A DNA stretch of 64,000 nucleotides, from the NCBI RefSeq assembly GCF_002915595.1, contig NZ_PQGG01000035.1, forward strand, positions 62,001 to 126,000, read 5' to 3'. Source of the stretch: Zhongshania marina (GTDB taxonomy: Bacteria > Pseudomonadota > Gammaproteobacteria > Pseudomonadales > Spongiibacteraceae). Position numbers and translations under genes: made by a program. Positions 8,453-17,419 of this stretch are shown in pieces. Position 1 is the first letter of the stretch. Each line of letters starts with the position of its first letter. The notes beneath the pieces are model-generated. The model had not been told where the DNA came from. It ran no database searches and saw only the letters and a program-made list of their open reading frames with translations.

Positions 8453-8482
8453 AACCGGAGCTAGATGGCTCCGGTTTTTTTT
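8453..8482 (+). terminator. Rho-independent terminator after sat
   Basis: Nine-base perfect stem AACCGGAGC (8453-8461) / GCTCCGGTT (8468-8476) followed by an uninterrupted T run. A second small hairpin (GCCGTA/TACGGC, 8423-8440) precedes it. The rest of 8483-8647 shows nothing I can name. Confidence 0.9.
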
Positions 8483-8647
8483 CGCCCCGAAAAAGTGATT
8501 GGCTTTTAATTAGCTTCTAATAGCAGCCCATAGAAATTGCGGCTGCTATAGGCAGCAATGCAATGTAATCAGTGATAGCATCGAGCTAATCGCGGCTTCG
8601 ATCACGCCGCCAAAAATGATAAGAATGGTCAATGTCGAGGGTTCAGT

Positions 8648-10807
8648 ATGAGTCTCAATACGCAGCATTACCGCACATGTAATTTATGTGAAGCCATGTG
8701 CGGCATTCAAATTACCGTCGAAGATGACAAAATCACCAGTATAAAGGGCGACGCTGAAGACAGTTTTAGCCGTGGTCATATTTGCCCAAAAGCGATTGCC
8801 TTAAAGGATTTATACGAAGATCCTGATCGCATCCGTACACCCATGGAGAGAGTGAACGGTCAGTGGCGTGAACTGACTTGGAAGGAGGCCTTCGACAAGG
8901 TTGCGTCACGTATTCAGGCGTTGCAGGCCGAGCATGGCAATGACGCCTTGGGGGTCTATCTTGGCAATCCCAATGTTCATAATACCGGCTCGTTATTAAT
9001 GAGCGGTGGTGTATTGCGGGCCTTAAAAACCAAGAATAAATTTTCTGCGACCTCGGTTGATCAGCTTCCCCACCATATTGTGTCGTGGAAATTGTTTGGC
9101 CATCAGCTGAGAATTCCTGTACCGGATATTGATCACACCGATCATTTCCTGATGTTTGGCGCCAACCCATTGGCCTCCAATGGCAGCATTATGAGCGTGG
9201 CAGATGTGAAGCAGCGGCTGAAAGATGTTCGCAAACGGGGCAAGCTTGTGGTGGTTGATCCGCGGCGCACGGCGACGGCAGAACAGGCAGATGCCCATCA
9301 CTTTATTCGTCCGGGTAGCGATGTTTTGGTACTGCTGGCCATGCTCAATGTGTTATTTGCCGAAGGCTTGGTTAGTACTGGTAATTTGGCAAAGCATTTA
9401 GATTTTGGCCCCATGAGCTTGGCGCAAAAATTCAATGATTTCAGCCCAGAGCGTGTGGCGCCATTAACCGGTATGTCGGCAGAACTTATTCGCAGTTTGG
9501 TTAGAGATTTTTGCGCTGCGAAGGCGCCGGTTTTGTATGGTCGTTTAGGCGTGTCGGTGCAGGAGTTCGGCACCCTGAGTCAGTATCTGATAATGCTATT
9601 TAATATCCTCACTGGCCGACTTGATAGTGTGGGTGGCTTGATGTTCACCAAACCCGCTGTCGATGTCTTGGCGCAAAGTGGTCGTGGCAATATGGGCCGT
9701 TTTCACAGCCGCGTGCGAGGCCTACCGGAGTTTAATGGCGAGTTGCCGGTTGCGGCCTTAGCAGAAGAAATTAGCACCGCTGGCGAAGGACAGATAAAAG
9801 GCATGTTGCTGATGGCCGGCAATCCTGTGCTTTCAACACCCAATGGCGAGCAGCTAGATCGCGCATTTAAAGATTTGGATTTGCTAGTCGCGATTGATTT
9901 TTATATTAATGAAAGTAGCCGACATGCCGATTTTATTCTGCCGCCGGTTAGCCCGCTTGAGCGGGAGCATTATGATGTGATTTTTAATGTATTAGCCGTG
10001 CGCAATAACGCCCGCTACGCCAAGGCCCTATTCCCAAGAAAAGCGGATGCCCGCCACGACTGGGAAATACTATTGAGTCTGCGTGACCGTCTGCAACCGG
10101 CCACTAGTGCAAAAGATAAATTGGGACGCTTATTATTGCGGTGTGCTGGGCCATCGGGTTTGTTGGCATTGCTATTAAGGCAGGGGCCTTATGGTGGCGG
10201 CTTAAATCTTTTGAAAGGTTTGTCTTTGAGTAAATTGAAGAAGTCGCCCCACGGCATTGATTTAGGTGCGCTTAAGCCCGCACTGCCAGCGGCTTTGTAC
10301 CACAAAGATAAGAAAATTCATTTAGAGTCCGATTTTTTTCTCAAGGATTTAGCGCGGGTAGCGGCGAAGTTTTTTAATACCGATAAAGCGCCGGATAAAT
10401 TTTTGCTGATCGGCCGCCGCGATGTGCGCAGTAATAACTCTTGGTTGCACAATAGTCAGCGCTTGGTAAAAGGAAAGTCGCGCTGCACGGCATTGATTAA
10501 CCCACTTGATGCACAGGCTTTAGCCATTGCCGAGGGCGATATGGTGCGGGTGAGTTCGAGGGTAGGTAGCGTTGAGCTAGCGGCGCAGATAAGCGATGAA
10601 ATGATGGCTGGCGTCATTAGTATTCCCCACGGCTGGGGACATAATCTTAGCGGTACCCAGTGGCAGACCGCAGAGGCCCACGCCGGTGTGAGTGTAAATG
10701 CTCTTACCGACGAAATGCAGATTGATGCCCTGTCTGGCAACGCGGTTTTGAATGGTGTGCCGGTGAGTTTGGAGCCTGTTAAAGCGGCCGCCGCGATTAG
10801 CGCTTAG
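8648..10807 (+). CDS. Molybdopterin-dependent oxidoreductase with [4Fe-4S] cluster
   Basis: A 719-residue member of the DMSO-reductase superfamily. Cys11, Cys14, Cys18 and Cys46 form the N-terminal 4Fe-4S motif (C-x2-C-x3-C-x27-C). Molybdopterin-binding domains follow, and the C-terminal dinucleotide-binding domain covers about 590-715 (LLIGRRDVRSNNSW onward). There is no Tat signal, so it should be cytosolic. The region that usually supplies the metal-ligating Cys/Sec (about 130-155, S-V-D-Q-x-P-H-H) contains no Cys. No electron-transfer subunit, FdhD or cofactor gene is adjacent. It may be an FdhF- or nitrate-reductase-like stand-alone enzyme; the substrate is unknown. GAGG before ATG 8648 supports the start. 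Confidence 0.85.
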   Translation: MSLNTQHYRTCNLCEAMCGIQITVEDDKITSIKGDAEDSFSRGHICPKAIALKDLYEDPDRIRTPMERVNGQWRELTWKEAFDKVASRIQALQAEHGNDALGVYLGNPNVHNTGSLLMSGGVLRALKTKNKFSATSVDQLPHHIVSWKLFGHQLRIPVPDIDHTDHFLMFGANPLASNGSIMSVADVKQRLKDVRKRGKLVVVDPRRTATAEQADAHHFIRPGSDVLVLLAMLNVLFAEGLVSTGNLAKHLDFGPMSLAQKFNDFSPERVAPLTGMSAELIRSLVRDFCAAKAPVLYGRLGVSVQEFGTLSQYLIMLFNILTGRLDSVGGLMFTKPAVDVLAQSGRGNMGRFHSRVRGLPEFNGELPVAALAEEISTAGEGQIKGMLLMAGNPVLSTPNGEQLDRAFKDLDLLVAIDFYINESSRHADFILPPVSPLEREHYDVIFNVLAVRNNARYAKALFPRKADARHDWEILLSLRDRLQPATSAKDKLGRLLLRCAGPSGLLALLLRQGPYGGGLNLLKGLSLSKLKKSPHGIDLGALKPALPAALYHKDKKIHLESDFFLKDLARVAAKFFNTDKAPDKFLLIGRRDVRSNNSWLHNSQRLVKGKSRCTALINPLDAQALAIAEGDMVRVSSRVGSVELAAQISDEMMAGVISIPHGWGHNLSGTQWQTAEAHAGVSVNALTDEMQIDALSGNAVLNGVPVSLEPVKAAAAISA

Positions 10808-10810
10808 TAC

Positions 10811-11062
10811 TTAGGGTTTGCGCGCTGGGCGCTGGCCGCGAATATACAGTGCTTCCACTTTTTGTCGCGCCCACGGGGTGCGGCGTAAAAACTTTAGGCT
10901 CGACGATACGCTGGGATTGTCGGTAAAACATTTAATTTTTACGCGGCGTCCCAGCTCTTCCCAGCCGAATTGGGCCTCTAGCCGAGTAATAATCATCTCT
11001 AGCGTTAGACCGTGTAGCGGATCTTTGGAGCCGGAAGAGGGCTTTGCGTCGTTAGACATCAT
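10811..11062 (-). CDS. VF530-family (DUF2132) small protein
   Basis: An 83-residue protein whose core ([38 protein letters not shown]) matches the VF530/DUF2132 family, small basic proteins of gammaproteobacteria of unknown role and suspected nucleic-acid binding. It overlaps the end of the upstream RRM gene by 11 bases, so the two are probably translationally coupled. It converges on the molybdopterin oxidoreductase with only 3 bases between stop codons. M1 or M2 could be the start. Confidence 0.8.
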   Translation of the reverse strand: MMSNDAKPSSGSKDPLHGLTLEMIITRLEAQFGWEELGRRVKIKCFTDNPSVSSSLKFLRRTPWARQKVEALYIRGQRPARKP

Positions 11063-11345
11063 CGTCGTCGCTAGCGGCTAGGTCATCACTATCTGTTGAT
11101 GCCACTGTAGGCTCTGCTCTCTTCACGCGGATTTTAAAGCCGGCAATGATCTTGCCGTTTAGATTTTGCATGGCGACCTTCGCTTCGCCAGCCTTGGGCA
11201 TATTGACAAAGCCGAAGCCCTTGGACAAATTTGCGTCTTCGTCTCTGACGAGGTTTAGGGATTGCACGCTACCGAAGGCTTCAAACAGGTCTAAGAGCTC
11301 GGCTTCAGTGGTGGTGCGGTTTAAATTGCGGATCAATAATTTCAT
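11052..11345 (-). CDS. Single-RRM RNA-binding protein
   Basis: A 97-residue protein consisting of one RNA-recognition motif. RNP2 is L-L-I-R-N-L (residues 3-8) and RNP1 is K-G-F-G-F-V-N-M (about 43-50). A short acidic Asp/Ser tail ([11 protein letters not shown]) follows. Such proteins bind single-stranded RNA and in some bacteria are cold-induced. The gene is first in a two-gene unit with the VF530 gene. Target RNA unknown. Confidence 0.88.
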   Translation of the reverse strand: MKLLIRNLNRTTTEAELLDLFEAFGSVQSLNLVRDEDANLSKGFGFVNMPKAGEAKVAMQNLNGKIIAGFKIRVKRAEPTVASTDSDDLAASDDDDV

Positions 11346-11495
11346 GGGGCTGCCGTCTTAGTGATATGGCGTGGATTATAGCGGGAATAGATATTATCTT
11401 CGCCTGCTATCTTCGCCCGAAATGCCCTTGATGGCTGTTCGCGCTTGGCTAAATATCCTAACATCACGCACTCAGCCATTGCCGACAGAATTTTT

Positions 11496-12254
11496 GTGAC
11501 CGCAGCCTCTACTCCGCTCGTATTAAATACCACTAGCAGCAGTGCAGAATTGGCGCAGCGCTTGGGCCTGCGCTTGGTTGATGATTGGAGTGAGCAGGCA
11601 GATCAAGTGCATGTGTTTTATGAGGGCGATCGTCTAGTGATTGGTTTACCACCGGTGAACCGGGAACATCCCGTTGCGGTAGATTTTGAGTTGGCGTTAC
11701 GCAATCGTCATCCCGGAAAAGAACTGCTGATAAAGGCGGTAGGCGGTAGCCGCAACCGCGCCAGTGTCGTCGACGCTACGGCGGGGCTGGGGCGCGACAG
11801 CTTTTTAATGGCCAGTCACGGCTGCACCGTCACAATGTGTGAGCGTATGCCGGTGGTGGCAGCTTTATTGGCGGATGGCTTGCGCCGCGCCAAAGGCGCT
11901 GATGAGTGCTTTGAGATCGCCGAGCGAATGGGTTTACATCAGGGCAGCGCATTGGATTTTCTGACGGGCTTGGCGGAGGACGACTGCCCAGATGTGGTGT
12001 ACTTAGACCCCATGTTTCCGGTGTCGGGAAAGTCGGCGCTGGTAAAAAAAGAGATGCGTTTATTTCATTCTTTGGTGGGCTTGGATGAAGACAGCGACGC
12101 GCTGCTGGATGTAGCCTTGCAGCGCGCCCGTCATCGCGTGGTGGTTAAGCGCCCGCCTAAAGCGCCCTATTTAGCCGAGCGCAAACCGCAGTTATCTGTT
12201 GCGGGAAAAGCGGTGCGCTTCGACATTTACCCTTTAAAAGCCTTTGCCAAATAG
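11496..12254 (+). CDS. rsmJ: 16S rRNA (guanine1516-N2)-methyltransferase
   Basis: SAM-dependent methylation of G1516 in 16S rRNA. The protein has the RsmJ signatures V-V-D-A-T-A-G-L-G-R-D-S-F (SAM motif I), C-E-R-M-P-V-V-A-A-L-L, V-V-Y-L-D-P-M-F-P (catalytic motif IV) and K-S-A-L-V-K-K-E-M-R. The frame has no ATG near its start. I prefer GTG 11496, giving 252 residues, because the distance to the conserved GL motif then equals that in the 250-residue E. coli protein. A TTG at 11445 would add 17 residues. Neither has a clear Shine-Dalgarno sequence. Convergent with dapE. Confidence 0.88.
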   Translation: MTAASTPLVLNTTSSSAELAQRLGLRLVDDWSEQADQVHVFYEGDRLVIGLPPVNREHPVAVDFELALRNRHPGKELLIKAVGGSRNRASVVDATAGLGRDSFLMASHGCTVTMCERMPVVAALLADGLRRAKGADECFEIAERMGLHQGSALDFLTGLAEDDCPDVVYLDPMFPVSGKSALVKKEMRLFHSLVGLDEDSDALLDVALQRARHRVVVKRPPKAPYLAERKPQLSVAGKAVRFDIYPLKAFAK

Positions 12255-13498
<1,244 letters not shown>

Positions 13499-13552
13499 CT
13501 ATTCTAACAGAATCTAACAGCACTGACAGGCGCGAAAGACGGCTTGGCAAGG

Positions 13553-13589
13553 GAGTGACCGAAACACTCATTGTCAGCTCAATTGAGTG
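13553..13589. other. Overlapping hairpins in the dapE / acyl-CoA ligase divergent region
   Basis: GAGTG (13553-13557) can pair with CACTC (13565-13569), or the latter, within CACTCATTG (13565-13573), can pair with CAATTGAGTG (13580-13589). The two structures are mutually exclusive. The rest of the 279-base divergent region (13433-13711) has a short direct repeat TCTAACAG at about 13503 and 13513 and a TATAAA at 13678, but no promoter I would call firmly. Confidence 0.3.
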
Positions 13590-13711
13590 GAAATGTCATA
13601 GAGGGTGGGGCTTAGCTTGGCTATGATCTAAATCAAACTGCTAGTGTCAGCCGTATATTTTTTACTCAGGCGGCGTATATAAATACCATAACGATAATCA
13701 GAGGAAGGGCT

Positions 13712-15322
13712 ATGAGCATGGATTTGGACATCGCGGTGGCAGCCGCCGAATTCGATTTTGCAGATCAGGATATTCCCCAGCGCCTGCGTCATTGGGCGCG
13801 GGTAAAACCTGATCACCCCTTTATGATTTGGGAGCCGCGTTCCGGTGAAGACCGCCGCTGGAGCTACCAAGCTTTCGATGAGGAAACCGGCAAGATAGCA
13901 GCGGGTTTATACGCCAAGGGCGTGCGCAAACACGACAAGGTTATGATCCACGCCGAGAACTGCCCAGAGATGGTATTAGCGTGGTATGCCTGTGCCAAAA
14001 TCGGCGCTGTGGGTGTAACGACAAATACCCGCAGTGTGGGCGGCGAAATTGAATACTTTGCTCGTCACACTGAAGCGGTGGGGGCTATTACCCAACCCAA
14101 GTTTTTAGAGGAAGTGCGCAACAGCGCTACCGGCCTTAAATGGATTGTGGTGACTGACGATAATTCCGGCGAAGCCGCAGAGGAGTCAGTTAGCGGCGCT
14201 GATGCATTTAGTAGTCTTTACGGTGATGCAGACACATTGCCGGCGCGGCCAGCGGAGCCGATGTTGCCGGCGGGTATCATGTTTACCTCAGGTACAACGT
14301 CGCTGCCAAAAGCCGTTGTTCACACCCATGCCAATGCGCTGTGGTCCGGCAATATGGGTTCGCAAAGCATGGGTATGGATACCGACAGCGTGTATCTTGG
14401 CTTTTTGCCCTTCTTCCATGTAAATTGTCAAAGCTGGGCCTTTTGGGGTTCTCTTGGTGTTGGCGCTACAGCGGTGCTGCTACCCAAGTTTTCGGCGAGC
14501 CGATTCTGGAAAATCATAGAAAAGCACCAAGTCACTCACAGCTCGATGATTCCCTTTGTGTTTAAAGCCATTGGTATGCAAGCGGTGCCGGAAAATCACA
14601 GCTTGAAAGTGATGCCAATGGGGATTATTTGGAAGGAGATTGAAGGCTGGCTTAAGGCCAAGCCCTTTGCTAGCTGGGGGATGACGGAAACCGTTACCCA
14701 CGCCACCCGTTCTGATTTTGTTAGCGATTGGCCACAGGGTTCTATTGGTAAACCCACACCCGGTTATCATCTTGCGGTAGTTAATCCTGAAACTGGTGAA
14801 ATGTGTAAAAAAGGCGAAATTGGCGAGCTATGGGTGCAGGGCACACGCGGTGTAAATATCTTCCTTGAATACTATAAAAACGAGGAGGCGATGGCTAAGT
14901 CGTTTACGCCTAATGGCTGGTTTAAGACCGGCGATATGGTTAGCGTTGGCGATGAAGGTAATTTCTATTTCACCGACCGCGACAAAGACGCTCTTAAAGT
15001 TGGCGGCGAGAATGTGTCGGCCCGCCAAGTAGAAGAAGTGTGTATGCAGGTGCCAGGGGGCGGAGTAGGTGAAGTCGCCATCGTCGCGAAATCCCACGAC
15101 ATGTTGGATATGGTACCGGTGGCCTTTGTGATTAAAGGTTGGGGGGCACCAGAGGATGAAGCGGCATTTGGGCAGGCAATCATCGATCACTGCAAGGCTA
15201 ACCTTGCCGACTTTAAAGTGCCCCGTGCGGTGTATTTTGTTGAGGAATTCCCCCGCGCAACACTAGAGAAAGTGGCAAAAAATAAACTGCGGGAAATCGC
15301 CGACGAGATGCCGGCGGTATAA
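13712..15322 (+). CDS. Acyl-CoA synthetase, class I adenylate-forming (CaiC-like)
   Basis: A 536-residue acyl-CoA ligase. The P-loop is FTSGTTSLPKA (191-201), where the usual G-x-P-K-G is S-L-P-K-A. Also visible are S-W-G-M-T-E-T, F-T-D-R-D-K-D-A-L-K-V-G-G-E-N-V-S (hinge) and a C-terminal lysine in LEKVAKNKL. The order and the N-terminal AEFDFAD-like extension resemble crotonobetaine/carnitine- or medium-chain-type ligases. Start ATG 13712 follows AGAGGAAGG with good spacing. It is monocistronic, closed by a terminator at 15341. Substrate unknown; the altered P-loop residues are conservative enough that activity is expected. Confidence 0.88.
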   Translation: MSMDLDIAVAAAEFDFADQDIPQRLRHWARVKPDHPFMIWEPRSGEDRRWSYQAFDEETGKIAAGLYAKGVRKHDKVMIHAENCPEMVLAWYACAKIGAVGVTTNTRSVGGEIEYFARHTEAVGAITQPKFLEEVRNSATGLKWIVVTDDNSGEAAEESVSGADAFSSLYGDADTLPARPAEPMLPAGIMFTSGTTSLPKAVVHTHANALWSGNMGSQSMGMDTDSVYLGFLPFFHVNCQSWAFWGSLGVGATAVLLPKFSASRFWKIIEKHQVTHSSMIPFVFKAIGMQAVPENHSLKVMPMGIIWKEIEGWLKAKPFASWGMTETVTHATRSDFVSDWPQGSIGKPTPGYHLAVVNPETGEMCKKGEIGELWVQGTRGVNIFLEYYKNEEAMAKSFTPNGWFKTGDMVSVGDEGNFYFTDRDKDALKVGGENVSARQVEEVCMQVPGGGVGEVAIVAKSHDMLDMVPVAFVIKGWGAPEDEAAFGQAIIDHCKANLADFKVPRAVYFVEEFPRATLEKVAKNKLREIADEMPAV

Positions 15323-15340
15323 AGTTTAGCTAGTTTGAAT

Positions 15341-15364
15341 AAGGTCGCGAAAGCGGCCTTTTTT
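15341..15364 (+). terminator. Rho-independent terminator after acyl-CoA synthetase
   Basis: Stem AAGGTCGC / GCGGCCTT (one G-T pair) closed by a GAAA tetraloop and followed by a run of Ts. It begins 18 bases after the stop codon. Confidence 0.88.
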
Positions 15365-15508
15365 GTGCTTGTTAGAAATTAATAGCTATTTGCTGCTTTG
15401 TCATAAAAGCATCCTAATTTTGTCATCTGCGAGGTATAGCATTCCTGATGCTGAAAAGCGCTAGGCGCTGCGGCTTCCGATTATTAGATGAGCTAGAAGG
15501 GTTGTGAT

Positions 15509-15697
15509 ATGAATCGTTATATTAAGCAACATGGCACCTACTCCAACTTGCATCAGCAGCACGTCAGAGCTGAAATATCTCGCCAGATCGACGATTTTTT
15601 AAACAAGGGTGGCAAAATAGAAAAGTTGAACGGCCCTGAGTTTCAACCGCACCGCGCTGTGCGTATAACAAATGCGATGATCACCGAAGCGCTATAA
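15509..15697 (+). CDS. Small hypothetical protein (62 aa)
   Basis: A 62-residue, basic, soluble protein preceded by AGAAGGG at good distance from ATG 15509. It contains a helix-like central stretch with R-x-E-I-S-R-Q-I-D-D-F-L-N-K-G-G-K-I-E-K. The F-L-x-x-G-G-x-I motif also occurs in small phage and chromosomal regulator-type proteins, but I do not recognise the family. It stands alone between a terminator (15341) and a hairpin (15708). Codon use looks like that of its neighbours, so I accept it as real. Confidence 0.6.
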   Translation: MNRYIKQHGTYSNLHQQHVRAEISRQIDDFLNKGGKIEKLNGPEFQPHRAVRITNAMITEAL

Positions 15698-15707
15698 ATA
15701 TTATTGA

Positions 15708-15744
15708 AAGTGGCATATCACTAATACGGCGTGCTATGCCACTT
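15708..15744. terminator. Hairpin between convergent small ORF and MAPEG gene
   Basis: Perfect 10-base arms AAGTGGCATA (15708-15717) / TATGCCACTT (15735-15744) with a 17-base loop, in the 59-base gap between two convergent genes. A bidirectional terminator is likely by position, but neither side has a strong T run. Confidence 0.5.
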
Positions 15745-15756
15745 ACTACGATTTAA

Positions 15757-16185
15757 CTACATTAAAATAATCATTGCCGCGTTGATCGCCATAATAAGCA
15801 GGGCGATAGATGTGAGCAGGAAGATAGTAAACCGCAGCATTACTTTGTTGATGGTTGCCTGTACTAGGCTATGCAAAACACGGCCGCCAACATAACACCA
15901 CGCCAGAATAAGATTGAGCCCCTCACCGCCGCCCACTAAGGCTAGTAATAAAGCCGTCGCGTAAAAAATGGTTGGTTGCTCTAGCAGGTGATTGTAGTTG
16001 TCTGCCTTCCACTGGGTTTTTGCTGGTAACTTTAGCGCGAGTTCACTGGTGCGTTCACCGGCTTCGGGCTTTAATTTTAATTTTGCAATCATGGGCAGGC
16101 GAACAAGCGCCATCCAAAATAGCATCACAAAGGTCCACAAAATAAGAGTAATGACCGGCGTTAATATGGGGGAATGTTGTAGCAT
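15757..16185 (-). CDS. MAPEG-family membrane protein
   Basis: A 142-residue protein with four hydrophobic segments (about 8-30, 71-90, 92-110, 115-140) and the loop motif A-D-N-Y-N-H-L-L-E-Q-P-T-I-F-Y, characteristic of the MAPEG superfamily (membrane-associated proteins in eicosanoid and glutathione metabolism). Bacterial members are inner-membrane proteins, some with glutathione transferase or peroxidase activity; most are uncharacterised. Start ATG 16185 is preceded on the minus strand by AAGGAGA. Monocistronic. Confidence 0.85.
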   Translation of the reverse strand: MLQHSPILTPVITLILWTFVMLFWMALVRLPMIAKLKLKPEAGERTSELALKLPAKTQWKADNYNHLLEQPTIFYATALLLALVGGGEGLNLILAWCYVGGRVLHSLVQATINKVMLRFTIFLLTSIALLIMAINAAMIILM

Positions 16186-16284
16186 GCAAATATCTCCTTA
16201 TTGTTGTTGGGCACTATTATCTAGATAGTTAATAGCGAATGCCATCGCTTATTTTGGTGAGCGAGATTGTTTAGCTGATGTTAG

Positions 16285-16569
16285 TTAATTGATGGCTTCC
16301 GGTGTGTAGCAAATTTGCTTGGCTTGGATGTCGATGCCTGCGCTACGCAATTGGTCTTGTATTAGTGAATTCAATGGTGTGTTCTGAATGGCCTCTGCTA
16401 AGAACTCTGGCTGAAATGCGCAGCGTACGTTTAAGCTACTGGGGAAGCGCTTGTAGTCAACGGTGTGGGTTAGCCATAAGAAACCTTGGGTATGCTCCAA
16501 GGCATAGTCGCAGACCTCTGTGAGGTGTAGGCGGATTGCATTGTCTAATTTTTTATCACTTTTGCGCAT
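16285..16569 (-). CDS. Conserved hypothetical protein (often labelled Fis-family)
   Basis: A 94-residue protein starting MRKSDKKLDNAIR with the segment G-F-L-W-L-T-H-T-V-D-Y-x-x-F-P-x-S-L. This matches a small conserved pseudomonad family that databases often call a Fis-family transcriptional regulator, although I see no Fis helix-turn-helix. Function is therefore unassigned. Start ATG 16569 is unambiguous. It is separated from MAPEG by 99 bases on the same strand. Confidence 0.7.
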   Translation of the reverse strand: MRKSDKKLDNAIRLHLTEVCDYALEHTQGFLWLTHTVDYKRFPSSLNVRCAFQPEFLAEAIQNTPLNSLIQDQLRSAGIDIQAKQICYTPEAIN

Positions 16570-16742
16570 AGGATGTGGTTATGGCTCGGGTGTCATGGCT
16601 GGTGGAGTTTACGTGGCCTATAGTGCGGGGGCAATGATGCGGTCTGCTAGCATTTTAAACGAGAATCAATTGCACTTTTAGCATCTATAAAGGTCATATT
16701 GAATTGGACGCTATACACATGAACTGAAACTAGGGGCGAATA

Positions 16743-17042
16743 ATGAAAACGACAATAGTGATGTTTGCGATTGTGCTGCTGTTTGGCACTGTTGGTGTGT
16801 TTGCCAAGCCCCCCAATGGTGAGCTACCGAGAGGTTTGCAGAAAAAAGTTGCCGAAGGTCAGCAGCTGCCCCCAGGTTGGCAAAAAAAGTTGATGGTTGG
16901 CCATCGCTTGGAACCCAATATATACGCACACGGTCGCGTTATTGTGCCAGTGGATGATCGCGGTCATATTATTGTTATGGTAGAGGACCGCCGTTTGCGT
17001 TTAGTGCAAGCTACATTGGAAATTATTGAGATACTGAATTAG
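16743..17042 (+). CDS. Secreted RcnB/CigR-like protein
   Basis: A 99-residue protein with a signal peptide (residues 1-21, cut after VFA). The body carries L-P-R-G-L-Q-K-K and L-P-P-G-W-Q-K-K motifs and a short beta-rich C-terminal half (V-I-V-P-V-D-D-R-G-H-I-I-V). The tandem L-P-x-G-x-Q-K-K pattern is typical of periplasmic RcnB and CigR relatives, whose roles range from metal homeostasis to virulence repression. Precise function here is unknown. ATG 16743 follows AGGGGCG. VOC gene follows after 14 bases, so the two may be co-transcribed. Confidence 0.7.
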   Translation: MKTTIVMFAIVLLFGTVGVFAKPPNGELPRGLQKKVAEGQQLPPGWQKKLMVGHRLEPNIYAHGRVIVPVDDRGHIIVMVEDRRLRLVQATLEIIEILN

Positions 17043-17056
17043 GTGGGGGCTTATTC

Positions 17057-17419
17057 ATGAATATTCATGGCAAGATAAATTATATTGAATTACCCGCTGC
17101 CGATATCGACGCGGTAAAGGCCTTTTTTATAAAGGCTTTTGGCTGGTCATTTACCGACTATGGCGCAGATTACACCGCGTTCTCTGACGAAGGTTTAGAC
17201 GGCGGCTTTTATCGTGCGGAAATGTCTTCAACGACAGCTAGTGGCGCTGCCTTGGTGGTGTTTTATAGCGAGAAACTTGAAGAAACTCGCAATACCGTGG
17301 TGTATTCCGGTGGGACGATTCTGAAGGAAATATATGACTTCCCCGGCGGTCGCCGCTTTCATTTTGCAGACCCTAATGGCAATGAGTTTGCCGTATGGTC
17401 TGAGCCATTAGAGACCTAA
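17057..17419 (+). CDS. VOC-family protein (glyoxalase/bleomycin-resistance fold)
   Basis: A 120-residue single VOC module: I-N-Y-I-E-L-P-A-A-D-I at the N-terminus, F-x-x-A-F-G-W-x-F-T-D-Y, and the C-terminal F-A-D-P-N-G-N-E-F-A-V-W. Members use a divalent metal held by His/Glu from paired modules; this type is commonly annotated as a glyoxalase-like protein without known substrate. ATG 17057 follows AGGTGGGGG. Its stop codon overlaps that of the convergent sterol-desaturase-like gene by 4 bases. Confidence 0.85.
   Translation: MNIHGKINYIELPAADIDAVKAFFIKAFGWSFTDYGADYTAFSDEGLDGGFYRAEMSSTTASGAALVVFYSEKLEETRNTVVYSGGTILKEIYDFPGGRRFHFADPNGNEFAVWSEPLET

Noticed and set aside
16595-16681. 28-codon plus-strand frame in the gap before the RcnB/CigR-like gene
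   Set aside because: No Shine-Dalgarno sequence, no recognisable features, and short enough to occur by chance.
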